A program made the position numbers and the translations under genes. From Paraburkholderia monticola (GTDB lineage Bacteria; Pseudomonadota; Gammaproteobacteria; Burkholderiales; Burkholderiaceae): DNA of 64,000 bases. Below, in pieces: positions 33,244 to 42,734 of this stretch. Under the pieces are notes generated by a model, which saw only the letters and a list, made by a program, of their open reading frames with translations, was not told the origin of the DNA and did no database searches. Location of the stretch: NCBI RefSeq assembly GCF_001580545.1, contig NZ_LRBG01000037.1, positions 744,001 through 808,000 on the forward strand. The letters are read 5' to 3'. The number at the start of each line of letters is the position of its first letter. The first letter of the stretch is position 1.

Positions 33244-34227
33244 ATGTCTGTTTCGACCCAGTTGAGCAAGGACAAGCTGCTGGAAGCGTATCGGATGATG
33301 CGCACGATCCGCGAGTTCGAGGAGCGTCTGCACGTCGAATTCGCGACCGGCGAGATACCGGGCTTCGTGCATCTGTATGCCGGCGAGGAGGCGTCGGCGG
33401 TCGGCACGATGATGCATCTGAACGACGCGGACTATGTCGCGACCACCCACCGGGGTCATGGCCACTGCATCGCGAAGGGCGTCGATGTGCGCGGCATGAT
33501 GGCCGAAATCTACGGTCGCAGCACCGGCGTGTGTCGCGGCAAGGGCGGCTCGATGCACATCGCCGATCTGTCGAAAGGGATGCTCGGCGCCAACGGGATC
33601 GTCGGCGCTGGCGGTCCGCTCGTGTGCGGCGCGGCACTCGCCGCGAAGCTGAAAAAGACCGGCGGAGTCGGCGTGTGCTTTTTCGGCGACGGCGCGTCGA
33701 ACCAGGGCGTGATCTTCGAATCGATGAATCTGGCTTCCGTATGGCGCCTGCCGGCGATTTTTGTCGCGGAGAACAACGGTTATGCGGAGGCGACCTCGTC
33801 GACGTGGTCGGTCGCGGCCGACAACATCGCCGACCGCGCGAGCGGCTTTGGCATGCCCGGCGTGATCGTCGACGGCTTCGATTTCTTCGCGGTGCACGAG
33901 GCGCTCGGCGCCGCGATCGAGCGGGCGCGCGACGGCGGCGGCCCGACGCTCGTCGAGGTAAAGCTGTCGCGCTATTTCGGTCACTTCGAAGGCGATGCGC
34001 AAACCTATCGCGCGCCCGGCGAAGTGCAGAAACTACGCGACGAAAAAGACTGCCTGAAGCGCTTCGAGGAGCGCGTGGTGCGGGCCGAAATGCTCAGTGC
34101 CGACGAACTGCGCGGCGTCGACGCCAAGGTCAAGCAGTTGATCGACGGCGCGGTGGCGGAAGCGAAGGCTGCGCCGTTGCCGACGGCCGCGGATCTGCTG
34201 ACCGACGTGTACGTGTCCTATCCGTAA
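33244..34227 (+). CDS. acoA: Acetoin dehydrogenase E1 alpha subunit
   Basis: The 327-residue TPP-dependent E1 alpha chain has the thiamine diphosphate motif starting GDGASNQG and ending ENN (about 148-177), plus the YAGEEASAVG and HRGHGHCIAKG blocks. With AcoB it cleaves acetoin to acetaldehyde and a hydroxyethyl-TPP unit that is passed to the lipoyl group of AcoC. Ribosome site GGAG 7 nt before the ATG. Second gene of the operon. Confidence 0.95.
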   Translation: MSVSTQLSKDKLLEAYRMMRTIREFEERLHVEFATGEIPGFVHLYAGEEASAVGTMMHLNDADYVATTHRGHGHCIAKGVDVRGMMAEIYGRSTGVCRGKGGSMHIADLSKGMLGANGIVGAGGPLVCGAALAAKLKKTGGVGVCFFGDGASNQGVIFESMNLASVWRLPAIFVAENNGYAEATSSTWSVAADNIADRASGFGMPGVIVDGFDFFAVHEALGAAIERARDGGGPTLVEVKLSRYFGHFEGDAQTYRAPGEVQKLRDEKDCLKRFEERVVRAEMLSADELRGVDAKVKQLIDGAVAEAKAAPLPTAADLLTDVYVSYP

Positions 34228-34312
34228 TGCGCAACGCGAACATTCAACCTTCAGCTTTGCATGGGATCGGACTAAGCGCTAAAGCGCTAACTCCGATCGA
34301 CAGGAGACAATC

Positions 34313-35317
34313 ATGGCAAGGAAGATTACGTATTCCCAGGCGATCAACGAAGCGCTGAGCCAGGAGATGGCGCGCGACGAAAGCGTCATCGTGATGGGCG
34401 AGGACAACGCGGGGGGCGCCGGGTCCCCAGGCGAACAGGATGCGTGGGGCGGTGTGCTCGGCGTAACGAAAGGGCTCTTTCATAAATATCCGGGGCGCGT
34501 GCTCGACACGCCGCTGTCCGAAGGCGGCTTCATCGGCACGGCGGTCGGCGCGGCCGCATGCGGGCTGCGTCCGGTGGCCGAGCTGATGTTCATCGACTTC
34601 ATGGGCGTGTGCTTCGACCAGATCTTCAATCAGGCCGCGAAGTTTCGCTATATGTTCGGCGGCAAGGCGGTCACGCCCGTCGTGATTCGCACGATGCAGG
34701 GCGCCGGCCTGCGCGCGGCCGCACAGCACTCGCAGATGCTGACGTCGCTTTTCACGCACATACCCGGGCTGAAAGTGGTGTGCCCGTCGACGCCGTACGA
34801 CGCGAAGGGTCTGTTGATCCAGGCGATTCGCGACAACGACCCGGTGATCTTCTGCGAGCACAAGCTGCTGTATGGGCGGGAGGGCGACGTGCCGGAAGAG
34901 TCGTATGCGATTCCGTTCGGCGAAGCGAACGTGGTGCGCGACGGCGACGACGCGACGATCGTCACCTATGGCCGGATGGTTCACCACGCGACCGACGCCG
35001 CCGAAAAGCTCGCGAAAGAGGGCATCCAGGTCGACGTGATCGATTTGCGCACGACCTCGCCGCTCGACGAGGAAACGATCCTGGAGAGCGCCGAGCGTAC
35101 CGGACGCGTCGTCGTGGTCGACGAGGCGAATCCGCGCTGCTCGATCGCGACCGATATCGCCGCGCTGGTCGCGCAGCGCGCGTTCCATTCGTTGAAGGCG
35201 CCGATCGAACTCGTGACCGCGCCGCATACGCCCACGCCTTTCGCAGGCGTGCTCGAGGATCTGTATATCCCGTCGGCGGAGAACATCGCCGCGGCCGTGC
35301 GGAAAGTGAGGAGCTGA
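34313..35317 (+). CDS. acoB: Acetoin dehydrogenase E1 beta subunit
   Basis: The 334-residue transketolase-like beta chain has MGEDNAGGAGSPGEQDAWGG near the N-terminus, the DTPLSEGGFIGTAVGAA block and a C-terminal transketolase domain with VVVVDEANPRCS. It forms the alpha2beta2 E1 with AcoA. CAGGAGAC precedes the ATG. The 85-bp gap from acoA contains a short self-complementary AGCGCTAAAGCGCT stretch that could form a small hairpin. Confidence 0.95.
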   Translation: MARKITYSQAINEALSQEMARDESVIVMGEDNAGGAGSPGEQDAWGGVLGVTKGLFHKYPGRVLDTPLSEGGFIGTAVGAAACGLRPVAELMFIDFMGVCFDQIFNQAAKFRYMFGGKAVTPVVIRTMQGAGLRAAAQHSQMLTSLFTHIPGLKVVCPSTPYDAKGLLIQAIRDNDPVIFCEHKLLYGREGDVPEESYAIPFGEANVVRDGDDATIVTYGRMVHHATDAAEKLAKEGIQVDVIDLRTTSPLDEETILESAERTGRVVVVDEANPRCSIATDIAALVAQRAFHSLKAPIELVTAPHTPTPFAGVLEDLYIPSAENIAAAVRKVRS

Positions 35318-35320
35318 GCA

Positions 35321-36430
35321 ATGCCGATTCACATGATTACGATGCCCAAGTGGGGACTGTCGATGGAGCAGGGCCAGGTCAACGGCTGGCTCAAGGAGAT
35401 CGGCGAAAAGGTCGCGAAGGGCGACGAGGTGCTGGACGTCGAGACCGACAAGATTTCGTCGGGCGTCGAGTGCGCTTTCGACGGCCTATTGCGTCGCCAG
35501 ATCGCGCAGCAGGGCGACACGTTGCCGATCGGGGCGCTGCTTGGCGTGGTCGCCGACGAGGCGAGCTCCGATGCCGACATCGACGCGGCGGTCGAAGCGT
35601 TCCAGCGCGACTTCGTGCCGGCCACCGCGGACACCGCGGAGGCCGGGCCGCAACCGGAAAAAGCGCAGATCGGCGGGCGCACCGTGCGTTACCTGAAGAT
35701 CGGCGACGGCGGCACGCCCGCGGTGCTGATCCACGGTTTCGGCGGCGATCTGAACAACTGGCTCTTCAATCATGCGGATCTCGCCGCGCACCGCGCCGTG
35801 TGGGCGCTCGATCTGCCGGGGCATGGCGAGTCGGGCAAGGCGGTCGAGACCGGCAGCCTCGACGAACTGGCCGACAGCGTGATCGCGTTTCTCGACGATC
35901 GGGGCATCGAGCGCGCGCATCTGGTCGGCCATTCGATGGGCGGCGCGGTGTCGATGACGGTCGCCGCGAAAGCGCCCGAACGCGTCGCGTCGCTGGCATT
36001 GATCGCGGGCGCGGGGCTGGGCGCGGAGATCAATCGCGAGTACATAGAGGGTTTCGTCGAGGGCAGCAGCCGCAACGCGCTGAAGCCGCATCTGGTGAAG
36101 CTGTTCGCCGACGGCTCGCTGGTCACGCGGCAATTGATCGAAGACATCGTCAAGTACAAACGCCTCGAAGGCGTGAACGACGCGTTGCGCAAGATTGCCG
36201 GGTCCGCGTTCGAAGGCGGGGTGCAGCGCCGCATCTATCGGGACCGGCTCGACACGCTCGCGCCGCGCACGCTGGTGATCTGGGGCGCGCAGGACCAGAT
36301 CATTCCGGCCGCGCACGCGCAGGGGCTGCCCGCTCAGGTGCGCGTGCACGTCATCGACGGCAAAGGGCACATGGTGCAGATGGAGGCTGCCTCGGAAGTG
36401 AACCGCCTGCTCAACGAGTTCTTCGGATAA
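35321..36430 (+). CDS. acoC: Acetoin dehydrogenase E2, lipoyl domain plus alpha/beta-hydrolase domain
   Basis: The 369-residue protein has one N-terminal lipoyl domain with Lys44 (ETDKISSG) and, after a linker, an alpha/beta-hydrolase fold domain (about 120-369) with GHSMGG (Ser205) and a C-terminal GKGHMVQME. This combination is characteristic of AcoC in place of the usual 2-oxoacid dehydrogenase acetyltransferase domain. It transfers the acetyl group to CoA. Starts 3 bp after acoB. Confidence 0.94.
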   Translation: MPIHMITMPKWGLSMEQGQVNGWLKEIGEKVAKGDEVLDVETDKISSGVECAFDGLLRRQIAQQGDTLPIGALLGVVADEASSDADIDAAVEAFQRDFVPATADTAEAGPQPEKAQIGGRTVRYLKIGDGGTPAVLIHGFGGDLNNWLFNHADLAAHRAVWALDLPGHGESGKAVETGSLDELADSVIAFLDDRGIERAHLVGHSMGGAVSMTVAAKAPERVASLALIAGAGLGAEINREYIEGFVEGSSRNALKPHLVKLFADGSLVTRQLIEDIVKYKRLEGVNDALRKIAGSAFEGGVQRRIYRDRLDTLAPRTLVIWGAQDQIIPAAHAQGLPAQVRVHVIDGKGHMVQMEAASEVNRLLNEFFG

Positions 36431-36435
36431 ACGCG

Positions 36436-37404
36436 ATGGACGCCTCTATTCAAACCGACAGCCTCACGGCGCTTGGCCAGCATGGCAAGCGCAACCGCGA
36501 CAAGCTTGCCCGCATTCCGGTGAAGATCGTGCCGGCGGACGATTCGACGGTGTTGCCCAAACCACCCTGGCTGCATGCGCGGCCGATGATGAGCGAAACC
36601 GTGGCGGGCATGGCGGCGATCCTGCGCGAACACAGGTTGCACTCGGTCTGCGAAGAGGCGATGTGTCCGAACATCGGCGAGTGTTTTGCGCAGCGCACCG
36701 CGACATTCATGATCATGGGAGGGATCTGCACGCGGCGCTGTGCCTTCTGTGACGTGGCGCATGGCCGGCCGCAAGCGCTCGACGACGACGAGCCCGCGCG
36801 GCTCGCCGATGCAGTCGCCGCGCTCGGGCTGCGCTACGTGGTGATTACATCGGTGGACCGCGACGATCAGCGCGACGGCGGCGCCGCGCACTTCGCGCGC
36901 TGTATTGCGCTCGTGCGCGAGCGCGTGCCGGGCATTCGCGTGGAAATCCTGACGCCGGATTTTCGCGGGCGAATCGACCGCGCGCTCGACGCTTTGTCCG
37001 GGGCATGGCCCGACGTCTTCAACCACAACCTCGAGACGGTGCCGTCGCTGTACCGGGCGGCACGGGCTGGCGCCGACTACCACGGCTCGCTCGAGTTGCT
37101 GGCGCGCGTGAAACGGCAGAACGCCGCGGTGCTGACCAAGTCCGGCCTGATGACCGGCCTCGGCGAGACCGACAGCGAACTGCTCGCGACGATGCGTGAT
37201 CTGCGCGCGCACGACGTCGACGTGCTGACGATCGGCCAGTATCTCGCGCCGTCGCGGTATCACATGCCGGTGCGGCGATACGTGCCGCCCACGACGTTCG
37301 ACATGCTACGCGACGAAGGCCTGAACATGGGGTTCAGGGAAGTGGTGTCGGGGCCGCTCGTGCGTTCGTCGTATCACGCCGATCGGCTTGCGGGAAAGCT
37401 TTGA
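36436..37404 (+). CDS. acoS: Lipoyl synthase dedicated to the acetoin system
   Basis: The 322-residue LipA-family radical SAM enzyme has the auxiliary-cluster cysteines C72, C77 and C83 (CEEAMCPNIGEC), the SAM-cluster cysteines C98, C102 and C105 (CTRRCAFC), and the C-terminal RSSYHAD serine ligand. It inserts sulfur into octanoyl-lysine to make lipoyl groups, here presumably on AcoC. Comparable operon-borne lipA genes have been called acoS in Pelobacter. It lies 5 bp after acoC. No acoL (E3) gene is in the operon, so E3 must be supplied by another locus. Confidence 0.92.
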   Translation: MDASIQTDSLTALGQHGKRNRDKLARIPVKIVPADDSTVLPKPPWLHARPMMSETVAGMAAILREHRLHSVCEEAMCPNIGECFAQRTATFMIMGGICTRRCAFCDVAHGRPQALDDDEPARLADAVAALGLRYVVITSVDRDDQRDGGAAHFARCIALVRERVPGIRVEILTPDFRGRIDRALDALSGAWPDVFNHNLETVPSLYRAARAGADYHGSLELLARVKRQNAAVLTKSGLMTGLGETDSELLATMRDLRAHDVDVLTIGQYLAPSRYHMPVRRYVPPTTFDMLRDEGLNMGFREVVSGPLVRSSYHADRLAGKL

Positions 37405-37405
37405 A

Positions 37406-38764
37406 TCAGGCCGGCGCGGTTTCGGGGTTCACCTTCGACACCAGACCCGTCTTCTCGTCGTAGCGGTAGCCTTGTTTCTCGAGGTGAGCGTTGATCGTTT
37501 CGACGACCACTTGCTGCTGCTTTTCCTTGCGCAGCAAGTCATGCTCAGGATTGAGCTGGCCCAGTTCAGCCGCAAGCAGGCGGCTCAACGACGCCTCGCC
37601 CGCGCCGCGGGCGAGGACGAGCATCATTTTTTCATTCGACTGAGCCAGTTGCTGCTTCAGTACGTTCGAGTAGTCGGACCATTTCCTGACGGTCTCGCGC
37701 GCTTCGGCAATCGCGGCGGCATGCGTTTGCGCGTCGCGCGCAAGCTGCTCCTTCAAGGCGTCGAGCTCTTGCGAGTCGACAGCCGCCGGCGACGCCGACT
37801 CCGCGCCCTCGACCTGTCCGCTCGCCGCAGCGCTTGCGGCGCGTTCCTGCGCCTCCGACAAACTGGCCGACAGCCTCGCGATTTCCGAGGCATCCGCATC
37901 GCGCTCATCGGTCAGGCTGGCGATTTGTGCCTGGGCATTCTGCAATTCGAGCGCGGCGGCATCCCGCTCGGCATGCGCGCCCGTGACCTCTTCGCGTTGG
38001 GCTGCGAGCGCTTCCTGCTCGGCCTGCAGCTCCGCGCGAATCGCTTCGAGTTCGCTTTCGAGACGAGCGACCGCTTCCAGATGCGCAGCGTCGAGCGCTG
38101 CGCGCTCCGCTTCAGCTTCCGGCGTGTCGGCAACCAGCTCGGCCGAGTCGTCCTCGCCTGTCACGTCGCTGCCTTCCCGCGACGACGCTTCACGCCCCGC
38201 GGCCAGCTCCGCGCGCTCCAGTTCCGCTTCGAGCAGCGAAACGCGCTCGGCGAGTTGCTGCGCGCGCTTCTCCGCTGCGTCGGTGCGTTGCACCGCGAGC
38301 GCGATGTCCTCTTCGAGGCCCGCCACCGCATCGACCTTCTCGTCGTAGGCGGTTGCCATCTGATTCAGCTGGACCTGCAGCGCATCCAGTTCCTGGACGG
38401 TGGTTTGCAGTTCCGTGAGCGCGTCGTCGCGTTCGTTGCTGGCATCCTCGACACGCTGGCGCATCGCGGCGAGGCGGCGCGCCACCGCGCGTTCGGCTTC
38501 GTCCTGCGCCGAGGTCCAGAGCCGATCGAGCGCGTCGCGCATCGTGTCCGTCACGGTTTCCGGCAAAGCAGGACGTTCTACGACCTGCGGCGCCCGCGCA
38601 GCGCGTGTTTCGCGCCACTTGCGCAAGGCCGCCGACACCGCGACCACCGAGCCGGTATGAACTTCGGACCAGATGGCCACGGGCGACACCTTCTGGCCCT
38701 CGTCAGCCATCCGGTTGGCGATTTCAGCTATGAGTTCGTCCGTGATCGTAATATTGCTTGACAT
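37406..38764 (-). CDS. KfrA-like coiled-coil DNA-binding protein
   Basis: The 452-residue protein has an N-terminal KfrA_N-type DNA-binding region (ITITDELIAEIANRMADEGQKVSPVAIWSE pattern, residues about 5-65). About 300 residues of alanine/glutamate-rich heptads follow, a long parallel coiled coil. KfrA of plasmids binds its own promoter and helps partition; homologues also occur on chromosomes and chromids of Burkholderia. GAGG is 5 nt before the ATG. It is convergent with the lipoyl synthase gene, with one base between the stops. Confidence 0.82.
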   Translation of the reverse strand: MSSNITITDELIAEIANRMADEGQKVSPVAIWSEVHTGSVVAVSAALRKWRETRAARAPQVVERPALPETVTDTMRDALDRLWTSAQDEAERAVARRLAAMRQRVEDASNERDDALTELQTTVQELDALQVQLNQMATAYDEKVDAVAGLEEDIALAVQRTDAAEKRAQQLAERVSLLEAELERAELAAGREASSREGSDVTGEDDSAELVADTPEAEAERAALDAAHLEAVARLESELEAIRAELQAEQEALAAQREEVTGAHAERDAAALELQNAQAQIASLTDERDADASEIARLSASLSEAQERAASAAASGQVEGAESASPAAVDSQELDALKEQLARDAQTHAAAIAEARETVRKWSDYSNVLKQQLAQSNEKMMLVLARGAGEASLSRLLAAELGQLNPEHDLLRKEKQQQVVVETINAHLEKQGYRYDEKTGLVSKVNPETAPA

Positions 38765-39012
38765 GTCTGCCTCGACAAAGTGCACGTGGTGACGAATACC
38801 GTTTCGTCGTTCGGGGAGGCAGCCGCGCGATGGAGCCCGCCTCGCATAGCTACGAATTGTCGGCTACCTGCGCGGCGGTCAATCGTTCGAAAAACCTAGG
38901 TTACGGGGGGCTTATTCGTGGGATTGCGCCGCTCGCGAGCAGCCGCCTGCCGGAGCCTTGGGCTTGAAATTTGCTGCCGAGGGCGCGGCTGCATCTCACC
39001 AGGAGACGTGCC

Positions 39013-40509
39013 ATGGGCGACGAGACTCACCAGAATCACGGCTACGACCGCCGCCGCTTTCTTGCCGGCGTGGCCGCGGTGGCCGGCGGCGTCGCGCTAA
39101 CGGGTTGCGGGAGCGTCGGCGGACCGGGCGGAGGCGGAGGATCGAACGGCGGCAGCGGCGACGCCCCCGCGCCTTCGATTGCCGACATTCCGTCGCCGGA
39201 CGCCGCCGACCGCTATAGCCTGCCGCGCCCGGCGTTGCCCGCGCCGGACAGCTCGGGCGTCGACTTCATCGTGCTCGTCACGATGGAAAACCGCTCGTTC
39301 GACCATTTTCTCGGCTGGCTGCCCGAAGCCGAGGGCAGGCCCGCGAACCAGCAGTTCAAGGACGCTTTCGGCGCGACGCAAACGCCGTTTTCGCTATCCG
39401 CGAATCCCGCGTACGGCTATCAGGCGTGCGCCCACCAGGATCCCAATCACAGCTTCCAGGGGGCCCGCACGCAACTGGCATCGGGCGCGATGAACGGCTG
39501 GCTGCTCACGCCGGGCACCAGCCTGAACCAGGGCGATCTGCTGCCGATCGGCTACTACACGTCGGCCGATCTCCCGTTCTTCAGCGCCGTGGCGAGCCAC
39601 TACACGATCGGCGACTTCTATTTCAGCGGCATCCTGACCAGCACGTTTCCAAACCGCCTCTACCTTCATAGCGGCGCAACGGATCGGCTCGACGACAGCA
39701 ATGACACGTCCTCGCTCACGACGATCTGGGACAAGCTCAGCGACGCCAACGTCGGATGTAACTACTACTACCGCGACGTACCCTTCACGGCGCTTTTTGG
39801 CACCCGGTATCTCGGCATTTCGCGCCCGTTTGCGGATTTCCTCGCGAATGCGGCAACGGGCACGCTGCCGCCGTTCTGCATGGTCGACCCGGCATTCGTG
39901 GGTGAAGAGGAAGGCTTTTCCTCGGACGATCATCCGCATGCGGACATCCGCGACGGCCAGGCGTTTCTTGCGCAGGTGTACGAGGCGCTGCGCACGAGCC
40001 CGAACTGGAGCCGTACGCTGATGATCGTCGTCTATGACGAATGGGGCGGCTTTCTCGAACACGTAGTACCGCCCACCCGGCCGATCGGCATCAGCGAATT
40101 CACGCTCGGCAACGACGGCAAGCTCGGGTTTCGCGTGCCGCTCGCGCTGCTTGGCCCACGTGTGAGCGCGGGCACGGTCACGCGCTATCCGTTCGACCCC
40201 AGTTCGATTCACGCGCTCCTGCAATGGCGCTTCGGCTTGCAGCCGCTCGGCGTGCGCGGCAGCGATCCGGCGACGTTCAATCTCGCCTATGCACTAGACT
40301 TCAGCGGCGCGCCGCGCACCGATGCGCCCGCGTTCACGGTCGCCCCAGGGCGGTTCGGCGGCGTATGCCTCGCGGCGGCCTCGCGTTCGTCGTCGAACGC
40401 GGTAACGGCGATCGACCGGTCGCAAAAACTGGCGATCAACCCGACGGCGGACCGCTTTGCGGAGCTGCGCGCGAAGGCGGCGTCATTGGGATTCCAGACT
40501 GGAGGTTAG
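39013..40509 (+). CDS. Phospholipase C / acid phosphatase-type phosphoesterase, Tat lipoprotein
   Basis: The 498-residue protein of the bacterial phosphoesterase family (phospholipase C, AcpA-like) has a Tat motif (DRRRFLAGV, residues 12-20) immediately followed by a lipobox-like ALTGC with Cys32, then a glycine/serine linker. The catalytic metal/nucleophile region VLVTMENRSFDHFLGWL is intact, as are DEWGGFLEHV and the PFDPSSIHALLQWRFG C-terminal block. It is expected in the periplasm or anchored to the membrane, hydrolysing phosphate esters. An AGGAGAC site supports the chosen ATG. Confidence 0.88.
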   Translation: MGDETHQNHGYDRRRFLAGVAAVAGGVALTGCGSVGGPGGGGGSNGGSGDAPAPSIADIPSPDAADRYSLPRPALPAPDSSGVDFIVLVTMENRSFDHFLGWLPEAEGRPANQQFKDAFGATQTPFSLSANPAYGYQACAHQDPNHSFQGARTQLASGAMNGWLLTPGTSLNQGDLLPIGYYTSADLPFFSAVASHYTIGDFYFSGILTSTFPNRLYLHSGATDRLDDSNDTSSLTTIWDKLSDANVGCNYYYRDVPFTALFGTRYLGISRPFADFLANAATGTLPPFCMVDPAFVGEEEGFSSDDHPHADIRDGQAFLAQVYEALRTSPNWSRTLMIVVYDEWGGFLEHVVPPTRPIGISEFTLGNDGKLGFRVPLALLGPRVSAGTVTRYPFDPSSIHALLQWRFGLQPLGVRGSDPATFNLAYALDFSGAPRTDAPAFTVAPGRFGGVCLAAASRSSSNAVTAIDRSQKLAINPTADRFAELRAKAASLGFQTGG

Positions 40510-40700
40510 CGCTGGACCTCGGCCCATCGTCCGTCACTCATCTTTCGGAAGAGCTTGCGAAACGCCCTCGTTTTGCGAAGCGGGTCCCGCATTTGCTTGC
40601 GACAGCGTCTCGTAGCCCCGCAGTCATGTGCGGCGTGTCTTCGGTACGCGCTGTGGCCTTCCACGACGACGTCGCCGCGTCGTCCTCAACGGGTTCGCCG

Positions 40701-42578
40701 ATGCCATCCCGTTACGACTTGCCCCTTTTGCGTGCGTGCGCGCGGCTTTGCCGGTGCGCTGTCGCAGCCGTGGCTGCGGCGTTGGCGCTTGCCGCCAGCA
40801 CCAGCGTCGGCGCGCAAGCCGCGCCGGCGTATGCGCAGACCCATCCGGCCGTGCCGGTCGTTACGCTGCCCGCTTCGGCCGTCGCCGCGAATGCCGCCAG
40901 CAGCGCCTTGCTCCGGCGCGCCGAAGACGCCGAGCACGCGCAACCGTCACCGGTCGTGGCGACGCCGCCGTCCGAGCTGTACGGCGAGCTGTACCGCGAC
41001 GTCGAACTCGCGCATCTCTATCCGGACAGCAAGACCTTCGCCGATATGGTCCCTAGTGAGCCACCGACGCAGATCGTCGCCGATTACGACAGCGCGCGCA
41101 CGCAGCCGCGCTTCGACCTCAGGCAATTCGTCGAACAGCATTTCACGCTGCCGTCGCGCGCAGCGAAGCGCTACGTGTCCGATCCTGACCAGAGCGTCAC
41201 CGCGCACATCGATACGTTGTGGAGCGTGCTGCGCCGCGAGCCGGATGCGAGCGCGAGCCCGTACTCGTCGCTGCTGCCGCTGCCGTCGCCGTACATCGTG
41301 CCGGGCGACCGCTTCGACGAGATCTACTACTGGGATTCGTACTTCATCCTGCTGGGGCTCGACGCAAGCGGCCAGCGCGCGCTCGTCGACGACACGCTGA
41401 ACAACTTCTCGACCTTGATCGACCGCTATGGCCACATTCCCAACGGTAATCGCACGTACTACCTGAGCCGTTCGCAGCCGCCGTTCTTCGCGCAGATGGT
41501 GCAACTCGTCGCGCACAAGGAGGGCGACCAGGTCTACGCCCGCTATCTGCCCGAACTGCGTCGCGAATACGCGTACTGGATGGACGGCAGCCAGCGCCTC
41601 GCGGCCGGCAACGCGACGCAACACGTCGTGCGCTTCACCGACGGCACGTTGCTCAATCGCTATTGGGACGAGCGTGCGGCGCCGCGCGACGAGTCGTACC
41701 GGGAGGACGTGATGACGGCGCAGCAGACGCCGCAACGCGATGCGCAGGAGTTGTGGCGCAACCTGCGCGCGGGCGGCGAATCCGGCTGGGATTTCAGCTC
41801 GCGCTGGTTTGCCGACGGCCGGACGCTCGCGACCATCGACGTGACCGCGCTCGTCCCCGTCGACCTGAACTGCCTGATGGTGGAACTCGAACGCACGCTC
41901 GCGAAAGCCTACCGCGTGAGCGGCGATGCAGGCCACGCGGAGAATCTCGAACAACGTGCGCGCGTGCGCGCCGATGCAATCCGCCGGGTGCTGTGGGACC
42001 CGCAACTGCACGCGTTCGGCGACTACGACTTCGTGCATCGCACGCTCACGCACCGGCTTACGGCCGCGACCGTGTATCCCCTGTATGCCGGCGTCGCGAC
42101 GCGCGAAGAGGCGCGCGAACTGGCGCAAACGATCCGGCGCGCGCTGCTGCGCTCGGGCGGTCTCGCAACGACGCAGACCCGCACCGGCCAGCAGTGGGAT
42201 CAACCGAACGGCTGGGCGCCGCTGCAGTATCTCGCGGTGATGGGACTGCGCCGCTATAGCGAACCGGAACTTGCGCGCGATATCGCGACGCGCTGGATCC
42301 GTACCGACGTCGCGTACTACCAGCGCACCGGCAAGCTGGTCGAGAAGTACGACGTCGACGCGAGCGACAAATCGGCCGGCGGCGGCGAGTATCCGCTACA
42401 GGACGGCTTTGGCTGGACCAACGGCGTGCTACGCGTGCTGATGCAGCTCTATCCGGACGCGGTGAGCTCGACGAAACCGGCCGATCTGCCGGGTGGGGCG
42501 GCGGGAGTATCGGGTGCGGCGGCATCGGCGGCGGCCGCGCCGCAGACCTCGCACAGCACGTTGCCCGGGGGCCGCTAG
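40701..42578 (+). CDS. treA: Periplasmic trehalase (GH37)
   Basis: The 625-residue protein has a long signal peptide ending near SVGAQA and both trehalase signatures: PGDRFDEIYYWDSY at about 201-214 (PGGRF in most homologues) and QWDQPNGWAP at about 498-507. It hydrolyses trehalose to two glucose molecules outside the cytoplasm. The C-terminus has an Ala/Ser/Pro tail of low complexity. No good ribosome site precedes the chosen ATG; it was selected because the signal peptide begins there. A start at 40626 is possible. Confidence 0.92.
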   Translation: MPSRYDLPLLRACARLCRCAVAAVAAALALAASTSVGAQAAPAYAQTHPAVPVVTLPASAVAANAASSALLRRAEDAEHAQPSPVVATPPSELYGELYRDVELAHLYPDSKTFADMVPSEPPTQIVADYDSARTQPRFDLRQFVEQHFTLPSRAAKRYVSDPDQSVTAHIDTLWSVLRREPDASASPYSSLLPLPSPYIVPGDRFDEIYYWDSYFILLGLDASGQRALVDDTLNNFSTLIDRYGHIPNGNRTYYLSRSQPPFFAQMVQLVAHKEGDQVYARYLPELRREYAYWMDGSQRLAAGNATQHVVRFTDGTLLNRYWDERAAPRDESYREDVMTAQQTPQRDAQELWRNLRAGGESGWDFSSRWFADGRTLATIDVTALVPVDLNCLMVELERTLAKAYRVSGDAGHAENLEQRARVRADAIRRVLWDPQLHAFGDYDFVHRTLTHRLTAATVYPLYAGVATREEARELAQTIRRALLRSGGLATTQTRTGQQWDQPNGWAPLQYLAVMGLRRYSEPELARDIATRWIRTDVAYYQRTGKLVEKYDVDASDKSAGGGEYPLQDGFGWTNGVLRVLMQLYPDAVSSTKPADLPGGAAGVSGAAASAAAAPQTSHSTLPGGR

Positions 42579-42734
42579 TTGCAAAAGCGGCGCAACGAGG
42601 CCCGCGAGTTCCGCGAGTTCCGAAGAGGTAGTAACGATACCAGGATGACGGGTTGACTGCCTGATGACGCCGGAGCCCGTTACGATGCTTCGGATAGATC
42701 GAGCGGACGCTCGTCACCCTGGAAAGTCCCGAAG

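Noticed and set aside
34558..36435. A long open stretch upstream of and in frame with the lipoyl synthase gene
   Set aside because: It runs through acoB and acoC in the wrong frame with Arg/Gly-rich nonsense. LipA similarity begins at the ATG at 36436.
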